A stretch of DNA of 64,000 bases, taken from NCBI GenBank assembly GCA_964488865.1, contig CAZAWR010000049.1:3802-67801 (forward strand). The letters run 5' to 3'. Position numbers and translations under genes: made by a program. The stretch is from MWCO01 sp964488865. GTDB taxonomy: Bacteria > Myxococcota_A > Polyangia > Polyangiales > Polyangiaceae. The notes beneath the pieces were generated by a model. The model was not told the DNA's origin. It did no database searches and saw nothing but the letters and a program-made list of their open reading frames with translations. How positions within the stretch are numbered: the stretch's first letter is position 1; each line of letters starts with the position of its first letter. This document shows, piece after piece, positions 27,792-36,494 of this stretch.

Positions 27792-28672
27792 GCCTTGCCC
27801 AGCTTGCCGAGATGGATCTGATCAGCCCGCGTTCCCTGAAAGAAGCCTGCGACGAGCTTGCCCGGCTGCACCAGGCGGGCAAGAAGGTGTGGGCCCTCGC
27901 GGGTTGCACGGACTGGATGGTCGAGCGCCACATGAGCCCGATCGAACAAGGACGCCTCGATGCGGTTGCCCTGGACGTCACCCGACTGCCGGAGCTTCGC
28001 GGCATCGAGGTCGACGGAGACGTGATGAGCGTCGGTGCGGCGGAGCCGTTCCTGTCGATGCGTCGGCATGCGGTGGTGCGTGAGCGCTGTCCGATGCTTG
28101 CCGAGATGGCATCGGAGGTGGGGGCGTTGCAGATCCAGGCTCGGGGGACGCTCGGCGGCAACCTGGTGACGGGGTCGCCGGCTGCCGATGGCGTGACGGC
28201 GCTGTTTGCACTCGACGCGGACGTGGTGTTGCGTGGTGTGCACGGGGAGCGATCGGTTCCGGTGACGTCCTTCTACACGGGGTATCGCGCCACGGTGCGA
28301 CGGCCGGAGGAGCTGGTGGTAAGGGTTTCCTTCCGGCTTCCGAAGCGTGGGGCGGCGCAGTTGTGGCGCAAGGTGGGGACGCGCAAAGCGCAGTCGATCT
28401 CGAAGGCGGCGGTGTCGGCGGTGGCGGAGGTCGAGGGGGGCGTGGTCACGAGGATTGGGTTCGGGGCGGCGTCGGTGGCGGAGGTCATCCTGCCGCTCGC
28501 GTCGGTCCGGTCTTCTGTCCTGGGGAAAGCGCCGCGGGACCTGAACATGAACGAGCAGGAAGAAGCCGTTGACAGAGAAATTCGTCCCATTGATGATGTG
28601 CGCTCGACCGCGCGGTACCGTCGTCATGTGACGAAGGTGCTGGTGAGAGGGTTCCTGGAAGGACTTTCCTAG
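27788..28672 (+). CDS. Molybdenum hydroxylase, FAD-binding subunit
   Basis: A 294-residue CoxM/XdhB-type subunit. FAD contacts: KKVWALAGCTDWMVERHMSP (LAGGT.L-like, here LAGCTDW) and RGTLGGNLVTGSPAADGVTA (G-G-N-x-x-x-x-S-P-A-A-D). It completes the Mo/Fe-S/FAD chain, passing electrons to NAD or another acceptor. The conserved second Gly of LAGGT is Cys here. Confidence 0.9.
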   Translation: MSLAQLAEMDLISPRSLKEACDELARLHQAGKKVWALAGCTDWMVERHMSPIEQGRLDAVALDVTRLPELRGIEVDGDVMSVGAAEPFLSMRRHAVVRERCPMLAEMASEVGALQIQARGTLGGNLVTGSPAADGVTALFALDADVVLRGVHGERSVPVTSFYTGYRATVRRPEELVVRVSFRLPKRGAAQLWRKVGTRKAQSISKAAVSAVAEVEGGVVTRIGFGAASVAEVILPLASVRSSVLGKAPRDLNMNEQEEAVDREIRPIDDVRSTARYRRHVTKVLVRGFLEGLS

Positions 28673-28755
28673 GTCGGGATCGAACTGTCGCTTCCTCGCC
28701 GGAACCTTGCTATGAGTAGATGTCTGCATCACGCTAGACAAGTAGGGCACGTACC

Positions 28756-29079
28756 GTGACATCGGACGAGCAGGACAAACGCGAGAAGGCAATCGCAGCG
28801 GTGAAGGAAGCATGGCTTGCCCTTGCCGAGGCGGCGCCTGAGTACCCGGGTGAGCTCGTGGACGTCTCCCACGTTCGCGTACTGGACGGGGAAGGCGAGC
28901 GTGTGGATGCCGCCGTGGCGATCGTTCGCAAGGGCAAGGTCTCCCGTGCGGCCACGCAAGGGCTTGGGGACAACTTCGAGAGCGCGTGCGACATGCTCGC
29001 GCAGATCCTGTTGCTGCGTGCTTCCCTGCTCAGGGCGTCGAACGCCGACGGTGCCACGCCCGAAGGTTACGACGACTGA
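28756..29079 (+). CDS. Hypothetical protein (107 aa)
   Basis: A GTG-started 107-residue protein: an acidic helical N-terminus (MTSDEQDKREKAIAAVKEAW), a central beta-like part and a helical C-terminus (DNFESACDMLAQILLLRASL). No family is recognised. It begins 84 bp after the hydroxylase operon and may be on the same transcript. Confidence 0.55.
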   Translation: MTSDEQDKREKAIAAVKEAWLALAEAAPEYPGELVDVSHVRVLDGEGERVDAAVAIVRKGKVSRAATQGLGDNFESACDMLAQILLLRASLLRASNADGATPEGYDD

Positions 29080-29607
29080 CTACCTTCGCATGTACTTGCG
29101 TGCGGCGGTCGTGACGTAGTGCTCTGCCGGCCAGTGCCGGTAGAAGGTGGCGTCGACCGACGGGGGCTCGCTGTCCTGCTTTGGGGGGTCGAAGCGGCCG
29201 ATGACGCGAAGCAGGGATCCGGCTTGCACGGGTTCGGACGCCGGGTCGGTGCGGGCCTTCACGCGAACGGTCCCGAAGGTCTTCTCGGAAACCGTCACCC
29301 GGCAACTGTCCTCAGAGGCGTCGCGGCACAGGTTGCGCCGCTCGAGGCGTCGCAAGCTCAGCTCCATCTCGAGGAAGCCTTGCCGTTCGGAGACGACGCG
29401 GGACACGATGCCGTGGAAGCTCACCGGTTGGGCGGCCCACTGTTCGGGTTGGCGCTGCGCCATCACCAGGTCGAGGTCCCGCGCCTTGCCCTGCGCCTGC
29501 GTTTCGGCGTTCGACGGGACATAGGTTCGCGCGTACCCGTAGGGACTTGGCGTGCCGCAACCCGCGAGCCCAACCAGCAACCCTGCCCATGCCTTGGCCC
29601 AGTGCAT
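29080..29607 (-). CDS. Slp-like or uncharacterised lipoprotein
   Basis: A 175-residue lipoprotein: signal MHWAKAWAGLLVGLAGCGTP with lipobox LAGC. The mature part has alternating beta strands (PVSFHGIVSRVVSERQGFLE, TVRVKARTDPASEPVQAGSLL) reminiscent of an OB-fold such as in Slp proteins, but the family match is not firm. It starts at ATG 29607, back to back with the next gene. Confidence 0.6.
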   Translation of the reverse strand: MHWAKAWAGLLVGLAGCGTPSPYGYARTYVPSNAETQAQGKARDLDLVMAQRQPEQWAAQPVSFHGIVSRVVSERQGFLEMELSLRRLERRNLCRDASEDSCRVTVSEKTFGTVRVKARTDPASEPVQAGSLLRVIGRFDPPKQDSEPPSVDATFYRHWPAEHYVTTAARKYMRR

Positions 29608-29758
29608 GACCCTCGGTACCAAAACCGAATCACGGCGGCAATCGATGTCCCGAGTCCTCGCTTCGACGCCATGGCGCCCCTCGAGAACGTGGACCGTGGA
29701 CGGCGTCCTGGCCGTGCTTTCCCTTGCTTCCCCATGCACCCGGGACCAAGATTCCTTC

Positions 29759-30736
29759 GTGCTTCGCATCCTTGCTCTCCTCCCCGCGCTCGTCCTTTTC
29801 GGGTGTGCGTCGAACTCCTCTTCTGAAGACGACCCCGCTACCGGGGGGACGGGGGGTACGTCGCAAGACGCCCAGCAAGAGGCTGTTCCTCAGACGCCGG
29901 GGCCCATGCGCATGGTCACCTGGAACTGCTGGAACTTCTATGATGACGTCCTCGGTAACTGTGGCGACTACTGCCCGTACGAGGAGAAGCTCACCAGCTC
30001 GCAGTACCAGGCCAAGCTCGCGGGAGTCGCCAAGGCCTTGCGAGAGCTCGACGGGGACGTCGTGCTTCTGCAGGAGGTCGAGAACATGGGGATCCTCGAC
30101 GATCTGGTGAACCATGCGGACCTCAAGGACATGGGCTACGGAACGCGCCACCTGCTTCCCGGCAATGACCCGCGCGGGATCAACCTCGGCCTGCTGAGCC
30201 GCGTGCCCGTCGACGACTACATTTCCCACAAGAAAGACGAATTCACGCGCATCGACGACCCGGCGTACGTCTACAAGTTCGCGCGCGACGCCGTCGAGAT
30301 TCGCATGACCTACCGAGGACACAAGGTCGGCATCGTCGGCGTGCACTTCAAGGCGCGCATCAACGACGAAGACCCGAACCGTCGCGTGGCGGAGGCGCAG
30401 CAAGCGCGGGCCATCGCGGACGGGCTGATGGCGTCCGACCCCAGCATGTACGTGTTCGTGGTGGGCGACTTCAACGACACGCCGGGAACGGACACCTATA
30501 CGGCGGTGCGCAACGGGCCCAGGCCTGACAGCCCGATCTTCGAGCACGCGATGGCATCCCTGCCGAGCGCCGATCGGTACTCGTACGTGTATGGCAGCGA
30601 GAAGCAGCTGATCGACCACATGCTCGCGAGCCCCAACGCGGGCGCGCGTCTCGACACGGACTCCGCCGTCATCCTGCACAACGCAACGGCCGCGAGCGAT
30701 CACCATCCCATGGCCGCGACCTACACCGTTCCTTGA
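29759..30736 (+). CDS. Endonuclease/exonuclease/phosphatase-family lipoprotein
   Basis: A 325-residue secreted lipoprotein. It starts with GTG at 29759; the signal ends with LVLFGC. The EEP nuclease core is complete: TWNCWNFYDD (first N), VVLLQEVENMG (metal-binding E), GVHFKARI, VVGDFNDTPG (D and N) and SDHHPMAATY (catalytic D-H). It probably hydrolyses extracellular nucleic acid or phosphoesters. A longer reading frame upstream overlaps the divergent gene and lacks the signal. Confidence 0.85.
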   Translation: MLRILALLPALVLFGCASNSSSEDDPATGGTGGTSQDAQQEAVPQTPGPMRMVTWNCWNFYDDVLGNCGDYCPYEEKLTSSQYQAKLAGVAKALRELDGDVVLLQEVENMGILDDLVNHADLKDMGYGTRHLLPGNDPRGINLGLLSRVPVDDYISHKKDEFTRIDDPAYVYKFARDAVEIRMTYRGHKVGIVGVHFKARINDEDPNRRVAEAQQARAIADGLMASDPSMYVFVVGDFNDTPGTDTYTAVRNGPRPDSPIFEHAMASLPSADRYSYVYGSEKQLIDHMLASPNAGARLDTDSAVILHNATAASDHHPMAATYTVP

Positions 30737-30788
30737 TCCTGCCTGCCCGTCGTGCATTGACCGGGCGAGGACGCGGTTCGGTGCTACG

Positions 30789-31199
30789 ATGGCGTCGATG
30801 TCTTCGTCCCGTATCGGCCTGATCGTTCTTGGCTCGTTGGTGGTCGTTCTGCTCGTCGCTCTCGGCGTGTATCGGATGTTCTTTGCCTGCGCCTACTCGG
30901 AGGGGTGCACGGAGTCGGGGCTGTGCACCACCACCGGCGGTGCGTGCGTCGCGGGCTCCAGCGACGAGTGCCAGAAGTCTCTCGACTGTCAGCGAAAAGG
31001 CCGGTGTCACGCCGAGCAGGAACGCTGCGTCGCGGCCTCCGACCACGACTGCAAACGCTCCGAGTGGTGCAAGGAGCGCGGCATGTGCTCCCACGAGGGC
31101 GTAGACTGCGTCGCGGCGAAGGACGAGGATTGCCGTCAGTCCGAGAAGTGCCTCAAGCACAACCAGTGCGTCGCGAAGTCGGGCGTCTGCGTCATGTGA
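30789..31199 (+). CDS. Membrane-anchored Cys-rich repeat protein
   Basis: A 136-residue protein: one transmembrane helix (about residues 9-32, IGLIVLGSLVVVLLVALGVY), then three repeats of a Cys-rich unit, roughly C-x(5)-D/E-C-x2-S/K-x2-C-x4-G-x-C-x(6)-C (for example DECQKSLDCQRKGRCHAEQE and DCKRSEWCKERGMCSHEGVD). This repeat is common in myxobacterial extracellular proteins. Function unknown; all Cys are paired in count, suggesting disulfides outside the membrane. ATG 30798 is an alternative start. Confidence 0.7.
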   Translation: MASMSSSRIGLIVLGSLVVVLLVALGVYRMFFACAYSEGCTESGLCTTTGGACVAGSSDECQKSLDCQRKGRCHAEQERCVAASDHDCKRSEWCKERGMCSHEGVDCVAAKDEDCRQSEKCLKHNQCVAKSGVCVM

Positions 31200-33233
31200 T
31201 CACGGCGCCGGGATGCGCCCGACAGGGTCGTCGAACAGGTTGCGACAGAACTGGGCTGCCTGGTCTCGCGCTGCGGGGATCTGGGACACCACGAAGTGGC
31301 CGTCGCTCGCCTCCGACGCGGGCCACTGCGCCAGCACGCCGCTAGCCTTGCCCCCCGCCAGGTTGCCGGACAGCCCGTCTGAAGGGATCCCGACCGCGGC
31401 CACGCCCGCGTAGGAGGCCTCCGGCACGGTGTGAATCACGGGCTTCATCCATGGCAACCCCGTGGCGATCGCTTGCACCTCGATGGCGTAGGGCGGCGTG
31501 TAGTTGTCCCCCGTGAAGTCCGGGTTGACCCCCTCGGTCTGGTAGATGCTCTTGGGCGCGAACCCGGGTCTCGGCCGCTGCACCATCATCGGAACGTAGT
31601 GTATCGGATCCACAGGGTCGCCCATGGTCTGCACGAGCGACAACCCCGGGTGCAACCGGTTGAGCTCCGGATACTCCTCGGGGGACAGCGCCAACAACAA
31701 CGTCTTCGTCAACACCGCGATGTTCGGATCGGGCTTCGTCTTCTCCATCAAGGTGATCGTCGTCATCGACCCGGACCCACTCAACACCCCGCCCCTCGCG
31801 CCATCGTCCACCGCAAGGAACAACGGGCCGTTCAATCCCCCCTGGGAGTGCCCGAAGAACACCACCGGCGACCGCGCCATCCGGATCGCTGACCCTGTCG
31901 CCGACACCGATGCCGGCACGTCGATTCCGCTCTCTCGGATCAGCCGCGCTCGCACCACCTCGTCGATCGCGGACTGTCGGATGTTCGTTCGCATCGCGTC
32001 GGGGTTCTGCACGTTGAAGAACAAGAGCTCCGGGACCCACTTGCCCTCAGGCAGCCTCCCCGGGTGCATGATCTGATCGACGCCCATGGCGGCCATGCAA
32101 CGCAGCGCGAGGGACTTGCCCGTGGCTCCCAGCACCGACCGGTAGTCCCCCCCCGTGCCGTGCGCATACATCACGACCGGGTAGCCGTCGGCCGGCATCG
32201 GGCACGTGGAAGCCTTCGGCACCGCCAGCGCGAACCGCGCGTGAAACTCGCGCTGCACGACCGGGACCCCCTGCGCGTCCACCTCGAACCCTCCCCCCAC
32301 GTACTCGAACGGCGGCTCGCCGCGCTGATAGTCCGGCGAGGGTCCGAAGCTCCCCTCGTAAACGTCGTATTCCGTGGTCTGCTCCTTCAACTCCCACGCA
32401 TCGTCGACCGTGGGAGCGGGCTGCCGCGACCGCGCGTGATCCGCAAACAGCATCGCTTCCTTGGTGGGGTCCGAGGTCGTGAACACGGTCAAGTGAACGA
32501 TGCGAGCCCTGTCCACGCCCGCCTGCTCGAGGGCCGTCACCGCCGGGGCCCAGCGGTCGCGCAATCCCTGGGTGGCTCCCGTTGGGGCATCGATCCCCAG
32601 CACTTGGCGAAGCTCCGGCGCCACGCCGATGCGTGAGCCGTCCGACGCCGTGACGTCGTTCGTGACGACCAGGGCGTAGCGTGTGGACGGGCGCAGGGGA
32701 AAGCCCATGGTCGGCATGAAGGCGAGCGTGTACGGGCGCCACCATGCCCCTTCCTCGAGCCTCCAGTGCAGTGTCACCCGCTTGCGCTGTCCGCGCTCGG
32801 GGGACGCTTCGTCCACGTCGATCAGCTGCACGGACGCATCGGACGATGTCGCCTCGCTGGGGTTGGCGGGCAACGTGGCCGGCTCGATCGGGCCCGTGAA
32901 TCGCAGGTACCCGGCGGCCACGGGAGAGAACCCGTCGATGGCTTTGGCCATGGCCGTGAGATAGGTCTTGATGAGCACGACGGATCTCGGGTTGTAGTAT
33001 CCGGTGATATGAACGGCGCCGTCGGGGTCGCGCCGGAAGTCGCTGGGCCAGGGGTGATCGAACCATGCTTCGGCGGCGAGGGCGTCGAGGGAGCTGGGAA
33101 CCAGGAACAGCGAGGAGGACGGACCCTTGGGGCCCGAGCTTCCGGCGTCGTCGCCCTCACCCCCACAGGCGCAAAGCACCATCACAGCGCAACCCATCAC
33201 GGCCGCCCGAGCGGAGACAGCGAGATTTCTCAT
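31200..33233 (-). CDS. Lipase-like alpha/beta-hydrolase lipoprotein
   Basis: A 677-residue lipoprotein with the signal ending VLCACGG. The C-terminal half holds the alpha/beta-hydrolase core: VVMYAHGTGGDYRSVLGATG (oxyanion loop) and VVFFGHSQGGLNGPLFLAVD (nucleophile elbow GHSQG). The N-terminal 330 residues form a Bacterial-Ig-like domain seen in large secreted hydrolases (FDHPWPSDFRRDPDGAVHIT). The enzymatic substrate is unknown, but ester hydrolysis is likely. The stop directly abuts the end of the convergent Cys-rich gene. Confidence 0.75.
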   Translation of the reverse strand: MRNLAVSARAAVMGCAVMVLCACGGEGDDAGSSGPKGPSSSLFLVPSSLDALAAEAWFDHPWPSDFRRDPDGAVHITGYYNPRSVVLIKTYLTAMAKAIDGFSPVAAGYLRFTGPIEPATLPANPSEATSSDASVQLIDVDEASPERGQRKRVTLHWRLEEGAWWRPYTLAFMPTMGFPLRPSTRYALVVTNDVTASDGSRIGVAPELRQVLGIDAPTGATQGLRDRWAPAVTALEQAGVDRARIVHLTVFTTSDPTKEAMLFADHARSRQPAPTVDDAWELKEQTTEYDVYEGSFGPSPDYQRGEPPFEYVGGGFEVDAQGVPVVQREFHARFALAVPKASTCPMPADGYPVVMYAHGTGGDYRSVLGATGKSLALRCMAAMGVDQIMHPGRLPEGKWVPELLFFNVQNPDAMRTNIRQSAIDEVVRARLIRESGIDVPASVSATGSAIRMARSPVVFFGHSQGGLNGPLFLAVDDGARGGVLSGSGSMTTITLMEKTKPDPNIAVLTKTLLLALSPEEYPELNRLHPGLSLVQTMGDPVDPIHYVPMMVQRPRPGFAPKSIYQTEGVNPDFTGDNYTPPYAIEVQAIATGLPWMKPVIHTVPEASYAGVAAVGIPSDGLSGNLAGGKASGVLAQWPASEASDGHFVVSQIPAARDQAAQFCRNLFDDPVGRIPAP

Positions 33234-33257
33234 GCATGTTGTTGTACACCGGCTGCG

Positions 33258-34382
33258 ATGACGTGGCTGCTGCGGCTGCTGCCTTTTTCGGGTGTCGAGC
33301 AGGGTTTCCCCCCTGAGCGCAAGGTGTGCGGCCTCACGCTCGCGCTGCGCATGGCCTTGGCTGCCCAGGCGGGCGGGGCGAGCGCGGTGGAAGTCTCGCC
33401 GGACGCCGCTTTCCTCGTGCCCTTGGTGAAAGACGCGCGGCTTCGCCTCCCCGTCCGCGTGGCCGACTCGGACGAAGGGGCCACGTTGCGTATCGACGTG
33501 CCCTGGAACCTCGTGGTGCATCGCGACCTGCTCAAGGACCTGGCGGCGAGCGGTGCGACGGGGGTGCGCGACCTGCTGGCGTCCCCCCACACGTTCGACC
33601 CTCCGTTCGGTTTCGATCCGGTCCTCGTGCAAGACCGCAGCTCGCGTTCCCGAGCGGAGCGCGCGCTGCTGCGGTCCCTTCGCAAACCGCAGGACGGGTG
33701 GACGTCGACGTATCTGAATCGGTACATCTCTCTGTTTCTGACGCGCTGGCTCACGTACTTGCCGATCCGTCCGAACCAGCTGTCCGTGGCGATCCTGGCG
33801 GTGGGTCTGTTCGGAGCGTACCTGGCTTCGCGCGGCACCTACGGGTACGTGCTCGTGGGGGCTTTTCTCTTTCAGGCGCAGAGCGTGCTCGATGGGTGCG
33901 ATGGGGAGCTGTCGCGGGTGACGTACCGGGGGTCGCACGTTGGGGAGTGGTTCGACACGGTGGGGGACGATCTGACGAACTACGGGTTCTTCGCGGGGCT
34001 TGCGTGGGGGTTGCACGCGGTGTCGGGGTCGTGGGTGTATCTCGCAGCGGGTGCGGTGGTGGTCGGGTGCGGCGTGATCACGAGCGCGATCGAGTATCGC
34101 TACCTGATCAAGATCGGGTCGGGGGATTTGCTGAAGTACCCGCTCGGGATCGGCAAGGCGCCGAGCTCGGGCGAGGTGGGCAAGGGGCCTGTGGCGCGGG
34201 CGCTCGACGCGATCTCGCCGCTGTTCAAGCGAGACAGCTTCGTGTTGCTGACGCTCGTGGGGGCGGCCGTGGGGCTTGCCGGTCCGTTCCTCTTCCTCTT
34301 TGCCGCGGGGGGCGTGGGGATCTTCATCGCGGTCGTGCAGGCCGAGGTCCGCATGGCGAGGGAGCGACGCGGGACTGGATGA
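33258..34382 (+). CDS. CDP-alcohol phosphatidyltransferase-family membrane protein
   Basis: A 374-residue protein. Residues about 165-360 contain five to six membrane helices and the family motif DGELSR-x8-G-x3-D-x3-D (in DGCDGELSRVTYRGSHVGEW), with Ser in place of the usual Ala. The N-terminal ~120 residues (VCGLTLALRMALAAQAGGAS ...) look like a degraded nucleotidyltransferase domain, similar in order to bifunctional inositol-1-phosphate cytidylyltransferase/DIPP synthases. The N-terminal catalytic signature is not visible. The product is probably a phospholipid or phosphodiester osmolyte. Confidence 0.78.
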   Translation: MTWLLRLLPFSGVEQGFPPERKVCGLTLALRMALAAQAGGASAVEVSPDAAFLVPLVKDARLRLPVRVADSDEGATLRIDVPWNLVVHRDLLKDLAASGATGVRDLLASPHTFDPPFGFDPVLVQDRSSRSRAERALLRSLRKPQDGWTSTYLNRYISLFLTRWLTYLPIRPNQLSVAILAVGLFGAYLASRGTYGYVLVGAFLFQAQSVLDGCDGELSRVTYRGSHVGEWFDTVGDDLTNYGFFAGLAWGLHAVSGSWVYLAAGAVVVGCGVITSAIEYRYLIKIGSGDLLKYPLGIGKAPSSGEVGKGPVARALDAISPLFKRDSFVLLTLVGAAVGLAGPFLFLFAAGGVGIFIAVVQAEVRMARERRGTG

Positions 34383-34385
34383 AGG

Positions 34386-35162
34386 TTAGTCGTCCGGGTT
34401 GATGCCGGCGGCTCGGAGCTTCTCCAGGAGCCGATCCGCGCGTTGCTTTTCCTGCTCGGCGCGTTGCTTTTCCTGCTCGGCGCGTTGCTTTTCCTGCTCA
34501 GCGCGTTGCCTCTCCTGCTCGGCGCGTTCCGCTCCCGTGAGAAGCACCGCACCGTCGAGCGTCGCCCATCGCAACCAGCTTGCCGCAATCCCTTCGAAAG
34601 ACCCGTTCCAGATCACGAGGGACAGGCCAATGTTCTCGAACACCGGCCGCACGATGGGGATGTAGAGTTGTCCTCGCAGCTCGAAAGTTTGCAACGAACG
34701 ATCCCCGAGCTGTCCCGAAGGGTCCCAGACCACGTAGAGGGCGATGCGCATGCGCGCATACCGGGACTTTTTCGCCCCCAGTTCTTCTCCCTCCCGGTTG
34801 GAAACCACCTCGATCACGACGTCGGGGGGCTTGCCGAACTCCCAGAAGAAGTACGAGCGATGACGCTTCTCCCAGAAGTCTGGGTGCACGGAGACGTCGA
34901 CGCTGAGGAACACGTCGGGCACGAGGGGAGGTTCGCGCAGAGCAGGGAAGAGGCCCACGTTGGCGGACGCGACGAAGGGGCGTGGTGCATCTTCCGAGGG
35001 CGGTCCGTTCCAGGACGTGTACAGCGGTTCGGTCAGGAGGCGCTGCTGTTTCTCGGACGCGATGTTGTCCACGGGGATGTCATCCTCGGTGACGATGCCG
35101 GACACATCGGGCTCTTCGAACTCCTGTTCGGGAGGTGGCCCCTGGATGGCGGCGGACGTCAT
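34386..35162 (-). CDS. Uma2-family (DUF820) protein with C-terminal coiled coil
   Basis: A 258-residue Uma2 protein: DVSVHPDFWEKRHRSYFFWE, PPDVVIEVVSNREGEELGAK and KSRYARMRIALYVVWDPSGQ are the nuclease-fold blocks. The C-terminus is an EQEKQRA heptad repeat followed by LLEKLRAAGINPDD, a tail shared by many cyanobacterial and myxobacterial Uma2 proteins. The repeat is encoded by about 4.5 copies of a 21-bp DNA unit (34437-34530), so it is prone to length change. Confidence 0.8.
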   Translation of the reverse strand: MTSAAIQGPPPEQEFEEPDVSGIVTEDDIPVDNIASEKQQRLLTEPLYTSWNGPPSEDAPRPFVASANVGLFPALREPPLVPDVFLSVDVSVHPDFWEKRHRSYFFWEFGKPPDVVIEVVSNREGEELGAKKSRYARMRIALYVVWDPSGQLGDRSLQTFELRGQLYIPIVRPVFENIGLSLVIWNGSFEGIAASWLRWATLDGAVLLTGAERAEQERQRAEQEKQRAEQEKQRAEQEKQRADRLLEKLRAAGINPDD

Positions 35163-35219
35163 GAGACAAGCCTCCCAGGGGTAAGGGGGTTGGTCAAGTC
35201 GCCTGGTGTGGAATGGGGA

Positions 35220-36266
35220 TCAGTTGGTGTTCATCTCGACGCGCAGCAGCTTGCGGCCGATGAACAGGTAGTCGCCGTGCTCGAGCTCGCGTTCGCCGGC
35301 GATGCGGACGTAGGTGCCGTTGCGGCTGTTCAGATCGGTGAGGGTGAGCTTGCCCTGGTTCTCTTCGAGCCGGCAGTGGGTGCCGGACATGTAGGGGTCG
35401 CCCGGGAAGTTGAGGTCTCCGCCTTCGCGGCCGATCTGAAGTGAGGACGACCTCGCGCACACGGCCATGCCCGGCACGCCGCCCTGGAAGATCTGCGAGA
35501 TGCGGAACGGTCCGGGGTGCTTGGGCGAAGCGTAGAAGTACGTGCCGTCCTCGGCGGGGGGATCGTTCGTGACGTTGTTCGGTTCGATGCGGAAGACCTG
35601 CTCGCCGGCGAGGAACGTATCTCCGAGGGCCACGGCCACGCTGCCGCGGACGCGGATGTACACGCCGTTGATGGAGGCTTCGTCACGCACCACGAGCTTG
35701 TCGTCGCGATAGAAAAAGTTCGCGTGGCGGTCGGAGATGAAGGGGTCGTCGGGGAACTGCAGGTTGCCGCTGCGCCCGGCCACGTGCTCGTCTGCCCGCA
35801 GATGGTAGGAGAGGCCTTCTGCGCCCTCGCCTCGGATGAGCACGAGCTTGGCCTTGGTGGGGTTCTGCATGTCGCTGAAGAACAGCGTGCGTGCGTCGAG
35901 GATCTCCGGCGGCACGCCCGTGCCACAGCGGCCGCAGAACTTGTGCCCCAGCGGGACAGGGGCCGAGCATGACAGGCATACGTAGTTGCGGGCTTGCTCC
36001 ATGAGCTCCTCCTGGGAAAGATGCGCGTAACGGCTGGTCGCGCGCGGGCGGGACGATACCTCTGCCGGACCGGAAGGTACCACTTCTTCTCGCTCGGATG
36101 GACGGGGGATTGCAACCTGCCCGGAATCGGAGGCCCCGGCAGGCCGGGAAGGGGCAGCCGACACAGGCTTGAAAAGAGTCAGATCATGGCCGCACGCACA
36201 CCGCTCCGTGCCCATGGGGCTGTAGCGATCGCATCGCCCGCAAACGACTCCTAGCTCGAAATCCAT
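35220..36266 (-). CDS. FHA-domain protein with zinc ribbons
   Basis: A 348-residue protein. The N-terminal Cys pairs (VCGRCDRYSPMGTERCACG) and a second ribbon (YVCLSCSAPVPLGHKFCGRC, about residues 93-115) are followed by two FHA domains. FHA 1 is at about 150-210 (VAGRSGNLQFPDDPFISDRH, ASINGVYIR). FHA 2 is at about 270-345 (LQIGREGGDLNFPGDPYMSG, SRNGTYVRIAGE). FHA domains bind phosphothreonine, so it is probably an adaptor in Ser/Thr kinase signalling, of which myxobacteria have many. Confidence 0.88.
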   Translation of the reverse strand: MDFELGVVCGRCDRYSPMGTERCACGHDLTLFKPVSAAPSRPAGASDSGQVAIPRPSEREEVVPSGPAEVSSRPRATSRYAHLSQEELMEQARNYVCLSCSAPVPLGHKFCGRCGTGVPPEILDARTLFFSDMQNPTKAKLVLIRGEGAEGLSYHLRADEHVAGRSGNLQFPDDPFISDRHANFFYRDDKLVVRDEASINGVYIRVRGSVAVALGDTFLAGEQVFRIEPNNVTNDPPAEDGTYFYASPKHPGPFRISQIFQGGVPGMAVCARSSSLQIGREGGDLNFPGDPYMSGTHCRLEENQGKLTLTDLNSRNGTYVRIAGERELEHGDYLFIGRKLLRVEMNTN

Positions 36267-36494
36267 CGCCGGTTGCTACTACCGCCCACGCTCCGCTCCA
36301 CGTGCGGCTCTCGTCCACCTTCAACAACGCCGCCCAGCACGCCGGGCTGCGTCCAAACAAGACTTGTAGCCGTCGCCTCCGGGCAGGGTCAAGCGCCGAT
36401 GCAGATTCGACCGGATCCGCCGCCGGCCCCCGAAAGGATGGGGGCGCTTTTCGCCCGACCCGTCTTGCCCCCACCTCGTGGTAGGCTCCCCCCC

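Noticed and set aside
34437..34530. 21-bp tandem repeat considered as a possible regulatory repeat
   Set aside because: It encodes the EQEKQRA coiled coil of the Uma2 protein and is explained by coding.
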